Positions 1-8,163 of a stretch of DNA of 11,666 nt are shown piece by piece. The DNA lies in assembly GCA_947371645.1 (NCBI GenBank), contig CANBQJ010000110.1, positions 1-11,666 of the forward strand. The letters run 5' to 3'. The position numbers and the translations under genes were made by a program. Position 1 is the first letter of the stretch, and each line of letters opens with the position of its first letter. The notes below the pieces were generated by a model. It made no database searches and was not told where the DNA came from. It saw nothing but the letters and a program-made list of their open reading frames with translations. The DNA comes from Burkholderiales bacterium. Lineage in GTDB: Bacteria; Pseudomonadota; Gammaproteobacteria; Burkholderiales; Burkholderiaceae.

Positions 1-268
1 CCTTGCCGCGCGGCCAGAACATGCGCCTGTGCCTGAGCCCGGCTTCGGGCTCGGTGTGGTAGTGCCAGTTGTAGCGGCGCCCTGGCACCAGCAAGGCCAG
101 GCCCATCGGGGCGCGGATCAGGGCCGAATCGTCGCTGGTGCCAGCTTCAATCAGCGCCACCCGGCATTGAGGGTTGGTGCTCAGTCGGTGGGCCAGCACA
201 CAACCGGCAGAGCCGGCACCCACGATGATGTAGTCAAAGTCAAGCAAAGGAACCCCCGCGACACCCAT
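1..268 (-). CDS. GMC-family FAD-dependent oxidoreductase (choline/alcohol dehydrogenase type), N-terminal part only
   Basis: The first 89 codons of a glucose-methanol-choline oxidoreductase are present; the rest runs off the left edge. The translation carries the FAD-binding Rossmann motif DYIIVGAGSAGCVLA (GAGSAG at about residues 17-22), then ALIEAG at the end of the second beta strand. A segment reading YNWHYHTEPE and MFWPRGK follows, typical of BetA-like members just after the nucleotide-binding fold. Family members oxidise alcohols, choline or aldehydes with FAD; the substrate cannot be told from this fragment. The start is uncertain. ATG at 268 has no good ribosome-binding site, while an in-frame ATG at 295 adds nine residues and has AAGG about 11 bases upstream. 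The gene is divergent from the AraC-type regulator at 370, a common regulator-target arrangement. Family assignment is firm, specificity unknown. Confidence 0.88.
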   Translation of the reverse strand, partial: MGVAGVPLLDFDYIIVGAGSAGCVLAHRLSTNPQCRVALIEAGTSDDSALIRAPMGLALLVPGRRYNWHYHTEPEAGLRHRRMFWPRGK

Positions 269-369
269 GGTGCCGCCGCGCTCAGGCGGTGGCATTGAGG
301 CGCTGACCTTAGTCGGCCAGGGGAAGTCCCGTCTTGACGGTTTCATGGGGCAATTTGACAATTTCATCC
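269..369. promoter_or_regulatory. Divergent promoter region between GMC oxidoreductase and AraC-type regulator
   Basis: This 101-base gap must hold the promoters of both divergent genes. On the plus strand TTGACG (334-339), 17 bases, then GACAAT (357-362) resembles a sigma-70 promoter and would start transcription at about the ATG at 370. A 12-base palindrome CCGTCTTGACGG (329-340) overlaps that -35 element and could be an operator. A direct repeat CAATTT occurs at 351 and 359. On the minus strand TTGTCA is present (356-361) but no matching -10 box is seen. Only sequence likeness supports these elements. Confidence 0.35.
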
Positions 370-1413
370 ATGCAGCCCAAAGACCTGAAGCGCCTGCTGG
401 CGCGCGACGTGGTCCATGGCATGGTGCCGCTGACCTTGTTGCACATGCTGGCAGCCTACCTGCAAGGCCACCAGGCCCCCTTGTCCACGATCATGGGCGG
501 CGGCTACAAGCCAGCCGCGCTGGGCCAGCTCGACCGCTTTCCTGCCGAAGACTTCTGCCAGATGCTGCTGCGTGCCGCCACGCACCTGGCAGACCCGCTG
601 CTGGGACTGCACCTGGGGCAGACCATGCGGCCCCTGCAGCTGGGCGCCTTGGGCTATGTGTTCCAGTCCTGCGACAACCTGGGCCAGGCCCTGATCCGCG
701 TCGAGCGCTACCACCGCCTGGTGCACGACATCAACCCCATCGCACACCGGATGGTGGGCGAGCACATCGAGTTGTGCTGGGGCGTCACGCGGGGCAAACC
801 GGGCGCCCTGTTCGACGAAACCGGCATCACCGCCATCGTCCAGCTGGCCAGAGACCTGTGTGGCCAGGACCTGCCTCTGGTCCAGGTTGATTTCGTCAAC
901 CCCAGGCCCGGGCAGCTGCGCCCCTACCAGGACTTCTTTGGCTGTCCGGTCCACTTCGATCAAGCGGTGTCGCGCATCGTGATGCCGCTGCACTACCTTG
1001 GCATCCCGCTGGCCCAGCCCGACCCCATGCTGCTCAAGCTGATGGAAGACCAGGTCGACGCGGCCGTGTCCCGCCTGCCCGATGAAGGCGACCTGGCCGA
1101 CGTCACCCGCCGCGTGGTGGCCAACCTCGCCAAGGACGGCATGCCCGAGCTCGACCGGGTGGCCACTGAATTGCGCATGACGCCACGGGTGCTGTACCGC
1201 CGCCTGGCCGCCGAGGGCCTGAATTTCCGCGACCTGCGTGAGTCGGCGCTGCAACAACTCGCCGAACAGCACTTGCGCGACCGCCGCCTGTCCCTGGCCG
1301 ATGTGGCCTTGCTGCTGGGCTACTCGGAGCAAAGCGCCTTCACCCGCGCGTTCAAGCGGTGGACGGGGCACACGCCCACGGCGTGGCGAGCGGGGCAGGC
1401 CCACACAAGCTGA
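370..1413 (+). CDS. AraC-family transcriptional regulator with N-terminal arabinose-binding-type domain
   Basis: A 347-residue DNA-binding regulator. The N-terminal two thirds (LLARDVVHGMVPLTLL through DFFGCPVHFDQAVSRIVMP) look like the Arabinose_bd type ligand domain found in OruR/ArgR-like AraC proteins. The last ~95 residues form the AraC double helix-turn-helix: VATELRMTPRVLYRRLAAEG is the first helix pair, and LADVALLLGYSEQSAFTRAF followed by RWTGHTPTAWR is the conserved second HTH and C-terminal signature. Length is normal for the family. Start choice: ATG at 370 has no Shine-Dalgarno; an in-frame TTG at 334 adds 12 residues and has AGGGGAAG about 7 bases upstream, so it is a real alternative. 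It probably controls the divergent GMC oxidoreductase, by position only. The inducer is unknown. Confidence 0.9.
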   Translation: MQPKDLKRLLARDVVHGMVPLTLLHMLAAYLQGHQAPLSTIMGGGYKPAALGQLDRFPAEDFCQMLLRAATHLADPLLGLHLGQTMRPLQLGALGYVFQSCDNLGQALIRVERYHRLVHDINPIAHRMVGEHIELCWGVTRGKPGALFDETGITAIVQLARDLCGQDLPLVQVDFVNPRPGQLRPYQDFFGCPVHFDQAVSRIVMPLHYLGIPLAQPDPMLLKLMEDQVDAAVSRLPDEGDLADVTRRVVANLAKDGMPELDRVATELRMTPRVLYRRLAAEGLNFRDLRESALQQLAEQHLRDRRLSLADVALLLGYSEQSAFTRAFKRWTGHTPTAWRAGQAHTS

Positions 1414-1544
1414 GGAGGCCGCCAATGGCCGGGCGCTGCTTTTTGCGTCAATGGCCTTGCAAGGGGCGGGGATTCCTCAGCCAACTCGTGCCGCAGCTCA
1501 CGCAGAATGGCCGCAGTTTCGCGTTCTCCAAACAGCCCAAGCAC

Positions 1545-2240
1545 ATGCCCTACCAAGCCGCCATCATCGACCTGGACGGTACCCTTGTTGACACATTAGG
1601 GGACTTCCAGATCATCCTTGCCCACACCCTGTCCGACATGGGCTGCCACGCCATCGAGATCGCGCGGGTGGACCGCCACTTCCTGTCGCTCACGGTGGGC
1701 AAGGGCACCGAAGACCTGCTGCGCAAGTCCATGGCCCACGCCTGGGGCCGCCCGCCGGAAGACCCCGAAATGGCCGCCCTCGTGCCCGAAGCCTGGAAGC
1801 ATTACGAAGGCCACTATGCCCGCCTCAACGGCCAGCACTCGGACGTGTTCCCCGGTGTGCCGGAGGGCCTGCAGCAGCTGAGCGCCCGTGGCGTGCCCCT
1901 GGCCTGCCTGACCAACAAGCCCACGGTCTTTGCCAAACAGCTGCTGGAGGCCAAGGGCCTGCGCCAGCACTTTGCCCAGGTCTTTGGGGGCGATGCCTTT
2001 GCGCGCAAGAAGCCCGACCCGCTGCCCCTGATCAAGACCTGTGAGGCCCTGGGCACCACCACCGCGCAAACGCTGATGGTGGGCGATTCGAGCAACGATG
2101 CGCAGGCCGCAGGCGCGGCCGGTTGCCCGGTGATGCTGGTGACCTACGGCTACAACCACGGCCACCCCATCCAGGAGGTGCCGGCCGTGGCGCACGTGCC
2201 GCGGCTGGACCAGGTCGACTGGTCCGCCTACTTCGCCTGA
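1545..2240 (+). CDS. gph: HAD-superfamily hydrolase, phosphoglycolate phosphatase-like
   Basis: A 231-residue cytosolic phosphatase of the HAD superfamily. All four HAD motifs are visible: IDLDGTLVDT with nucleophile Asp9 and acid Asp11; LTNKP with Thr123; the motif III lysine in KKPDPLPL (around Lys155-Lys156); and GDSSNDAQAA with Asp181 and Asp185 for Mg2+. The helical cap between motifs I and II and the PLPLIK segment match phosphoglycolate phosphatases, which remove 2-phosphoglycolate made by DNA repair or by oxygenase side reactions. Related HAD enzymes can have other sugar-phosphate substrates, so the substrate is inferred. Start: ATG at 1545 gives MPYQAAIIDLDGT, the usual family N-terminus; longer in-frame openings run into the upstream gene. 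The ribosome-binding site is weak. A gph-like gene close to trpE is common in Betaproteobacteria. Confidence 0.88.
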   Translation: MPYQAAIIDLDGTLVDTLGDFQIILAHTLSDMGCHAIEIARVDRHFLSLTVGKGTEDLLRKSMAHAWGRPPEDPEMAALVPEAWKHYEGHYARLNGQHSDVFPGVPEGLQQLSARGVPLACLTNKPTVFAKQLLEAKGLRQHFAQVFGGDAFARKKPDPLPLIKTCEALGTTTAQTLMVGDSSNDAQAAGAAGCPVMLVTYGYNHGHPIQEVPAVAHVPRLDQVDWSAYFA

Positions 2241-2266
2241 GCTGCGTGGCCCGGCGCCTGGCTCAG
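2237..2266. terminator. Inverted repeat across the convergent stop codons (possible bidirectional terminator)
   Basis: CTGAGC at 2237-2242 and GCTCAG at 2261-2266 are perfect complements around an 18-base GC-rich loop. They cover the stop codons of the phosphatase (plus strand) and the chalcone-isomerase-like gene (minus strand), only 22 bases apart. There is no T-run on either side, so intrinsic termination is uncertain. Confidence 0.3.
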
Positions 2267-2898
2267 TTCAGCGCGTCCAGCGCCACCGGCGGCTTGTAGT
2301 CCAGCAAGGCATCTTTCAGGTCTTGCGTGGACGGACGCACGCCCAGCCAGGTGCGCAGCACGGCCGGGAAGAAGAAGCTGTCGACCAGAGGCAGGCCCAC
2401 GGGCTGGCCGTTCACATAGAACACGGTGCCGCGCTTGGGCACGTACTCGATGGCCAGCACGTCATTGGGGTTCAGGCGCTTGATGTGCGAGAACTGCTCG
2501 CCCATCGTGCGGATGGACGGGATCAAGCGGAAGAATTCTTCACGGCTGCTGTTCATCTCGATGCCGCGCGTGATCACCTTGCCCAGTTCGTCCACGCGCA
2601 TGCCTTGCAGCATCACGAAGCGCAGCATCTTGGGGCCACTGGCGGCAAACACCATTTCAGGCTTGGACGACTTCTGGCTGGCATACAGGCCCACCGTGTA
2701 CAGCTTGGCCACGGCCCGGTAACTGATGCCGCTGCCATTGAGGACCAGGTTGGTGCCCTCGACCTTGATGGTGCTGGGGTACTGCACGCCAGCCAGGTCA
2801 GCGGGCTGAGCCCAGGCACTGGTGGCGGCTGCCGTCAGCGCCAGGCTGCTCAGGGCGACGCGTCCGAAACGGATGATGGCGGTGTAGCTCAACTGCAT
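2263..2898 (-). CDS. Exported chalcone isomerase-like family protein
   Basis: A 211-residue protein with a Sec-type signal peptide. It has basic residues near the N-terminus, a hydrophobic Ala/Leu stretch and a likely signal-peptidase site after Ala-Trp-Ala at about residue 30, so the mature protein is probably periplasmic. The mature part starts GVQYPSTI and continues LVLNGSGISYRAVAKLYTVGLYA, the typical opening of bacterial chalcone-isomerase-fold proteins. YVPKRGTVFYVNGQPVG and a final FFFPAVLRTWLGVRPST also match this group. Despite the name, most bacterial members are not shown to isomerise chalcones; a lipid- or fatty-acid-binding role is possible. The function here is unknown. The gene points away from the trp genes and converges on gph. 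No clear Shine-Dalgarno precedes the ATG at 2898. Confidence 0.85.
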   Translation of the reverse strand: MQLSYTAIIRFGRVALSSLALTAAATSAWAQPADLAGVQYPSTIKVEGTNLVLNGSGISYRAVAKLYTVGLYASQKSSKPEMVFAASGPKMLRFVMLQGMRVDELGKVITRGIEMNSSREEFFRLIPSIRTMGEQFSHIKRLNPNDVLAIEYVPKRGTVFYVNGQPVGLPLVDSFFFPAVLRTWLGVRPSTQDLKDALLDYKPPVALDALN

Positions 2899-2995
2899 AA
2901 CGTGCTGGATGGGTGGCTGTGCGGTCCCGCATGGTGCGGCGCACCACGGTGAGCCGACCTGCGGGGCCAGCCACCATCGACTGTCCTCGTCATAA

Positions 2996-3023
2996 ATTGT
3001 TACGTCTGGATGACGAACTTCAA
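2996..3023 (-). promoter_or_regulatory. Candidate sigma-70 promoter for the chalcone-isomerase-like gene
   Basis: Read on the minus strand, TTGAAG (3018-3023) and AACAAT (2996-3001) are separated by 16 bases, each matching four of six consensus positions. This lies in the only AT-rich patch upstream of the gene and would leave a leader of about 90 bases. That leader contains a short inverted repeat, TGGTGC-GGC-GCACCA (2932-2946). Support is by likeness only. Confidence 0.25.
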
Positions 3024-3056
3024 CCCTGGTTTGCCCTTGCCGGAACAGCCCGCGAA

Positions 3057-3094
3057 CGCGGGGTTTCCCGCGCCAAATGCGCCCCTGCTACACT
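3057..3094 (+). promoter_or_regulatory. Candidate trp operon promoter with overlapping palindrome
   Basis: TACACT at 3089-3094 is a plausible -10 box (four of six positions). The -35 region 17-18 bases upstream is poor (TTCCCG, 3065-3070). It lies inside an inverted repeat, CGCGGG-GTTT-CCCGCG (3057-3072). A further CCCGCG at 3049-3054 can pair with the same central arm. The repeat could be an operator over the -35 element. The predicted transcription start, about 3100-3101, falls at the ATG of the leader peptide. Confidence 0.4.
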
Positions 3095-3100
3095 CATTTG

Positions 3101-3178
3101 ATGTTCATCTCCCGCAAACATTCTCAGGGTTCGCACGACCGGGGGGCATGGCCCTGGCGATGCTGGCAAGCCCAGTGA
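3101..3178 (+). CDS. trpL: trp operon leader peptide (attenuator peptide)
   Basis: A 25-codon reading frame upstream of trpE, too short for routine gene calling. Near its end it carries Trp-Pro-Trp-Arg-Cys-Trp (codons at 3149-3166), three Trp codons in six; the stop TGA follows at 3176-3178. Three of 25 residues being Trp, just ahead of the first tryptophan gene, is the signature of a ribosome-stalling leader peptide. When charged tRNA-Trp is scarce the ribosome should pause at 3149-3166. No Shine-Dalgarno precedes the ATG at 3101, and the predicted transcription start falls on it, so it may be translated from a leaderless mRNA. Leaderless trpL is known in Sinorhizobium. The frame could be chance, but its Trp cluster, position and downstream alternative hairpins make that unlikely. 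Confidence 0.8.
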   Translation: MFISRKHSQGSHDRGAWPWRCWQAQ

Positions 3179-3189
3179 AGGCCGCTCGC

Positions 3190-3256
3190 GGTGGCGCCGA
3201 TCATAGGTGCCGCCTGTGCGCAGGCCACCCCGCTGCGGGTCACATCCGTAAGCGGG
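3190..3256 (+). promoter_or_regulatory. trp attenuator region: mutually exclusive RNA hairpins
   Basis: Hairpin A pairs GGTGGCGCC (3190-3198) with GGTGCCGCC (3206-3214): nine pairs including two G-U, seven-base loop. Hairpin B reuses 3206-3216: GGTG and GCCTG pair with CAGGC and CACC (3221-3229) around a TGCG loop, nine pairs with a CC bulge. A and B cannot coexist. Hairpin C follows: CCCGCT (3229-3234) pairs with AGCGGG (3251-3256), with an inner stem CGGGT-CAC-ATCCG. Hairpin A begins 12 bases after the leader stop. A ribosome at the stop would mask its 5' arm and favour B, while one stalled at the Trp codons would leave A free. That matches the antiterminator/terminator logic, with A as antiterminator. 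No U-run follows B or C, so the exact terminator is uncertain. Confidence 0.6.
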
Positions 3257-3280
3257 CGTAATCTGGACGCAAAGATGGCG

Positions 3281-3307
3281 CGGGCCAGCCCTCTACAGGG
3301 GGGCCCG
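3281..3307 (+). promoter_or_regulatory. Strong GC-rich hairpin in the trpE leader
   Basis: CGGGCC (3281-3286) pairs with GGCCCG (3302-3307) and, inside, CCCT (3289-3292) with AGGG (3297-3300) around a CTAC loop, ten pairs in all. It is followed directly by GGAG (3307-3310) and the start of a short open frame, not by a U-run. It could be part of the attenuator, a pause site or a structure gating translation of the short frame. Confidence 0.35.
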
Positions 3308-3316
3308 GAGATGACA

Positions 3317-3390
3317 ATGTGGCGCAATGCAGACGCTCGGCAGGCCAGACCTGCTGCGCTGCGGCGCCCCAAGGGCTCGGAGGCCCCCAC

Positions 3391-3394
<4 letters not shown>
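3317..3394 (+). CDS. Possible short upstream ORF overlapping the trpE start
   Basis: A 25-codon frame begins at ATG 3317, six bases after GGAG (3307-3310). It ends at a TGA (3392-3394) that overlaps the trpE ATG as ATGA. The frame starts Met-Trp-Arg-Asn and is rich in Arg and Ala, with no known domain. A ribosome-binding site plus an ATGA junction would suit translational coupling into trpE. However, trpE also has its own GGAGG at 3379-3383, and frames this short are common by chance in GC-rich DNA. Speculative. Confidence 0.2.
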
Positions 3395-4869
<1,475 letters not shown>

Positions 4870-4923
4870 TGCCCATTGCCCGCACCCACACCGCCCCCGT
4901 CTCACAGCCTTGAGGACCCGACC

Positions 4924-5508
4924 ATGCTGCTCATGATCGACAACTACGACAGCTTCACCTTCAACCTGGTGCAGTACTTCTGCGAACTCGGTGAAGAGGT
5001 CAAGGTGGTGCGCAACGACGAGATCTCACTGGACGAGATCGCCGCTCTGAAGCCCGACCGCCTGGTGCTCTCGCCTGGCCCTTGTTCGCCTGCCGAAGCC
5101 GGCATCTGTGTGCCTGCGCTGCAGCGCTTCGCAGGCCAGCTGCCCATCCTGGGCGTGTGCCTGGGCCACCAGAGCATCGGTGCGGCCATGGGCGGCAAGG
5201 TGGTGCGCGCCCAGGTGCAGATGCACGGCAAGACCAGCGTCATCCACACTGACCAACAAGGTGTGTACGCCGGCCTGCCCAAGGACTTCACCGTGATCCG
5301 CTACCACTCGCTGGCCATCGAGCGCGCCTCGCTGCCCGACTGCCTGGAGATCACCTCCACCACCGACGACGGCGAGATCATGGGCGTGCGCCACAAGGGC
5401 CCGCAGACCGACAAGGCCTTCGCCCCGCTGGAAGGCGTGCAGTTCCACCCCGAGTCCATCCTGACCGAGCACGGCCACGCCATGCTGGCCAACTTCCTGA
5501 AGATGTGA
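4924..5508 (+). CDS. trpG: Anthranilate synthase component II (glutamine amidotransferase)
   Basis: A 194-residue class I glutamine amidotransferase that hydrolyses glutamine and supplies ammonia to TrpE. It opens with [17 protein letters not shown], the typical TrpG/PabA N-terminus. The oxyanion segment SPGPCSP follows. The nucleophile elbow GVCLGHQ gives Cys79, and QFHPESIL gives His175 and Glu177, completing the triad. The start at 4924 is supported by GAGGA seven bases upstream. It lies 54 bases after trpE and 7 before trpD, so is co-transcribed. In some bacteria one such subunit also serves PabB in folate synthesis (as PabA); the sequence does not settle that. It is not fused to TrpD, unlike enterobacterial TrpGD. 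Confidence 0.97.
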   Translation: MLLMIDNYDSFTFNLVQYFCELGEEVKVVRNDEISLDEIAALKPDRLVLSPGPCSPAEAGICVPALQRFAGQLPILGVCLGHQSIGAAMGGKVVRAQVQMHGKTSVIHTDQQGVYAGLPKDFTVIRYHSLAIERASLPDCLEITSTTDDGEIMGVRHKGPQTDKAFAPLEGVQFHPESILTEHGHAMLANFLKM

Positions 5509-5515
5509 GCCCCGC

Positions 5516-6556
5516 ATGAGCCAGATCACCGACCAGCAAGCCCTGCAGCGCGTCATCGAGCACCGCGAAATCTTCCACGACGAGATGCTCGGGCTCATGC
5601 GCCGCATCATGCGCGGCGAGGTCTCGCCGGTGGTCATGGCTGGCCTCATCACCGGCCTGCGCGTCAAGAAAGAAACCGTGGGCGAGATCACGGCTGCGGC
5701 CCAGGTCATGCGCGAATTCGCCACGCCCGTGCAGGTGGCCGACACCGCCCACCTGGTTGACCTGTGCGGCACCGGCGGCGACGGTGCCCACACCTTCAAC
5801 ATCTCCACCACCGCCATGTTCGTGGCCGCCGCAGCCGGCGCCCGCGTGGCCAAGCACGGCGGGCGCAGCGTGTCGTCCAGCACCGGCAGCGCAGACGTGC
5901 TCGAAGCCCTGGGTGCGGCGATCAACCTCACGCCGCCGCAGGTGGCGCACAGCCTGGCCGACACCGGCGTGGGCTTCATGTTCGCGCCCAACCACCATGG
6001 CGCCATGAAGCACGCCGCCCCTGTGCGCAAGGAGCTGGGTGTGCGCACCCTGTTCAACATCCTGGGCCCGCTGACCAACCCGGCCGGCGCACCCAACCAG
6101 CTCATGGGCGTCTTCCATGCCGATCTGGTGGGCATCCTGGCCCGCGTGCTGCAACGCCTGGGCTCGCAGCACGTGCTGGTCGTGCATGGCCGCGATGGGC
6201 TCGACGAGATCACCCTCTGTGGCGACACCCTGGTGGCCGAGCTGAAGGACGGCGAGGTGCGCGAATACACCATCAACCCCGGCCAGTTCGGCATCGGCGA
6301 GCACGACGGCTCCATGCTCAAGGCCCAGACCCGCGAGATGTCGCTGGCCATCGTGCGCCGCGTGCTGGCCAACGAGCCCGGCCCTGCGCGCGACATCGTG
6401 TTGCTCAACGCCGGCGCCGCACTGTATGCCGCCGACGTGGCCGACACCCTCGCCGACGGCATCGAACGCGCCCGCCAGGCGCTGAGCAGTGGCGCCGCCG
6501 CGCAAACGCTGGAGCGCTTCGTGTCGACCACGCAGCGCCTGGCCTCATCCAACTGA
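5516..6556 (+). CDS. trpD: Anthranilate phosphoribosyltransferase
   Basis: A 346-residue enzyme that joins anthranilate to phosphoribosyl pyrophosphate. The glycine-rich PRPP loop [15 protein letters not shown] starts at residue 84, and [15 protein letters not shown] starts at residue 113. [18 protein letters not shown] and [11 protein letters not shown] follow, then VHGRDGLDE at 223-231, whose acidic residues belong to the Mg2+ site in this family. Length and motif order are those of ordinary stand-alone TrpD. Only seven bases separate it from the trpG stop. No strong Shine-Dalgarno precedes the ATG at 5516, so translation may depend on coupling to trpG. Confidence 0.98.
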   Translation: MSQITDQQALQRVIEHREIFHDEMLGLMRRIMRGEVSPVVMAGLITGLRVKKETVGEITAAAQVMREFATPVQVADTAHLVDLCGTGGDGAHTFNISTTAMFVAAAAGARVAKHGGRSVSSSTGSADVLEALGAAINLTPPQVAHSLADTGVGFMFAPNHHGAMKHAAPVRKELGVRTLFNILGPLTNPAGAPNQLMGVFHADLVGILARVLQRLGSQHVLVVHGRDGLDEITLCGDTLVAELKDGEVREYTINPGQFGIGEHDGSMLKAQTREMSLAIVRRVLANEPGPARDIVLLNAGAALYAADVADTLADGIERARQALSSGAAAQTLERFVSTTQRLASSN

Positions 6557-6597
6557 TCCTCACCCGATCCCCATTTGATTCCCGAGCGGAGCCGACC

Positions 6598-7398
6598 ATG
6601 TCCGACATCCTGGCCAAGATCGTGGCCGTCAAGCACGAAGAGCTGGCCGCCGCCAACGCCCGCCTGCCCCTGAGCGCCGTGCGTGAACAGGCGGAAGGCC
6701 GCAACCGCGAGCTGGCTGACGTGCGCGACTTCACCGGCGCCTTGCGCGCCAAGATTGCCGCAGGCCACGCTGGCGTCATCGCCGAGGTGAAGAAGGCCAG
6801 CCCCAGCAAGGGCGTGCTGCGCGAGCACTTCGTGCCAGCCGAGATCGCCGCCAGCTACGCGTTGCACGGCGCCGCCTGCCTGAGCGTGCTGACGGACGAG
6901 CGCTTCTTCCAGGGCCATGCCGACTACTTGCGCGAAGCCCGCGCCGCCTGCAGCCTGCCCATCCTGCGCAAGGACTTCATGGTCGACCCCTACCAGGTCT
7001 ACGAGGCCCGCGCCATGGGTGCCGACTGCATCCTGCTGATCGCCGCCTGCCTCGGCGACGCCCAGATGGCCGACCTCGAAGCCCTGGCCCACGAGCTGGG
7101 CATGGCCGTGCTGGTCGAGGTGCACGACGGTGACGAGCTGGACCGTGCCTTGAAGCTCCAGACTCCGCTGGTGGGCATCAACAACCGCAACCTGCGCACC
7201 TTCGACGTCACGCTGGACACCACCCTGGGCCTGCTGCCCCGCGTGCCCGCAGACCGCCTGCTGGTCACCGAAAGCGGCATCCTGGGTGCCGCCGATGTGC
7301 AGCGCATGCGGGCCGCCAGCGTCCACGCCTTCCTGGTGGGTGAAGCCTTCATGCGCCAGCCGGACCCGGGTGCGGCCCTGTCTCAGCTTTTCGCTTGA
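6598..7398 (+). CDS. trpC: Indole-3-glycerol phosphate synthase
   Basis: A 266-residue TIM-barrel enzyme that closes the indole ring of 1-(2-carboxyphenylamino)-1-deoxyribulose 5-phosphate. Conserved barrel-strand motifs are present: [12 protein letters not shown] with Glu63, Lys65 and the SPSKG phosphate-loop start, [11 protein letters not shown] with Lys125, [17 protein letters not shown] (193-199) and VTESGI with Glu225 and Ser226. The protein ends soon after the final barrel segment, so it is not fused to TrpF as in enteric bacteria. The start at 6598 has GGAG six bases upstream. There are 41 bases between it and trpD, and its TGA shares an A with the ung ATG. Confidence 0.98.
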   Translation: MSDILAKIVAVKHEELAAANARLPLSAVREQAEGRNRELADVRDFTGALRAKIAAGHAGVIAEVKKASPSKGVLREHFVPAEIAASYALHGAACLSVLTDERFFQGHADYLREARAACSLPILRKDFMVDPYQVYEARAMGADCILLIAACLGDAQMADLEALAHELGMAVLVEVHDGDELDRALKLQTPLVGINNRNLRTFDVTLDTTLGLLPRVPADRLLVTESGILGAADVQRMRAASVHAFLVGEAFMRQPDPGAALSQLFA

Positions 7399-8162
7399 TG
7401 GATACGGTCAGGGGTATGGGCGAGCAAGACGTTCAGGCCGCCTTCGAGGGCGTACCCGAAGACTGGCGCCCCGTCACAGAGGCCTTCCGCCAGGGTCCCG
7501 AAGGCCAGGCCTTGCTGCAACGCCTGCAGCAGCGGCTGGACGCCGGTGCCACCATCTACCCGCCCGTGTCCCATTGGCTGACCGCCCTGCGCCACACGCC
7601 ATTGGCCGATGCCCGCGTGGTCATCCTCGGGCAGGACCCATACCACGGGCCGGGCCAGGCCCACGGCCTGAGCTTCTCGGTGCCGCCAGGGCAGGGCATC
7701 CCGCCCAGCCTGCGCAACATCCGCAAAGAACTGGCGCGTGACCTGAGGCTGCCACTGCCCGAACACGGCAGCCTGCTGCCCTGGTGCGCCCAGGGCGTGC
7801 TGCTGCTCAACACCGCGCTCACCGTCGAAGATGGGCAGCCCGCCAGCCACGCCAAGTGGGGCTGGGAGCCCTTCACCGACGCGCTGATCGCGGCCGTGGC
7901 GGCCCAGCCTGGGCCGCGTGTGTTCATGCTGTGGGGCGCGCACGCTCAGCGCAAGCAGGCCCTGATCGAGGCGTCCAAAGGGCCCGACACCCGGGTGCTG
8001 GTGCTTTGCAGCAACCACCCCTCGCCGCTGTCGGCATCTCGGCCGCCGGTGCCCTTTGTGGGCAACGGCCACTTCTCTCAGGCCGCCGCCTTCCTGGCCA
8101 CACACGCCGCACCGGGCGCCCATGAAAAAGGCCAGCGCCTGGACTGGTCGCTGGCCTCTTGA
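7398..8162 (+). CDS. ung: Uracil-DNA glycosylase, family 1
   Basis: A 254-residue base-excision-repair enzyme that removes uracil from DNA. Family-1 motifs are complete. VILGQDPYHGPGQAHGLSFS contains the water-activating Asp80 in GQDPYHG (78-84). LLLNTALTVEDGQPASHAKWGWEPFTDALI carries the uracil-recognition Asn and the characteristic HxxxGW region. NHPSPLS (206-212) has the catalytic His207 and the minor-groove Leu211. It is about 25 residues longer than the E. coli enzyme, mostly at the N-terminus. The ATG at 7398 overlaps the trpC stop by one base (TGATG), suggesting co-transcription and stop-start re-initiation; no good Shine-Dalgarno is seen. An ATG at 7416 is an alternative start. Ung has no role in tryptophan synthesis, so the link is positional. 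Confidence 0.96.
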   Translation: MDTVRGMGEQDVQAAFEGVPEDWRPVTEAFRQGPEGQALLQRLQQRLDAGATIYPPVSHWLTALRHTPLADARVVILGQDPYHGPGQAHGLSFSVPPGQGIPPSLRNIRKELARDLRLPLPEHGSLLPWCAQGVLLLNTALTVEDGQPASHAKWGWEPFTDALIAAVAAQPGPRVFMLWGAHAQRKQALIEASKGPDTRVLVLCSNHPSPLSASRPPVPFVGNGHFSQAAAFLATHAAPGAHEKGQRLDWSLAS

Positions 8163-8163
8163 G

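Noticed and set aside
1359..1544. N-terminal extension of the phosphatase overlapping the AraC-type gene
   Set aside because: The extra 62 residues show no family likeness, and the HAD motif DLDGT normally lies about ten residues from the start, as with the ATG at 1545.
1414..1544. Possible small RNA or gene remnant between the AraC-type gene and the phosphatase
   Set aside because: Three copies of AATGGCC and a four-pair GGCC stem are present, but there is no promoter, stable fold or coding signal strong enough to call.
5764..6597. In-frame N-terminal extension of trpC across trpD
   Set aside because: The extension is an Arg/Pro/His-rich out-of-frame reading of trpD; the trpC ATG at 6598 has its own GGAG and gives the usual protein length.
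5026..7326. Very long minus-strand open frame (about 766 codons) opposite trpG, trpD and trpC
   Set aside because: It lies antisense to three complete enzymes with all motifs, has low-complexity His/Gln/Ala/Gly composition and no recognisable domain; long antisense openings are typical of GC-rich genes.
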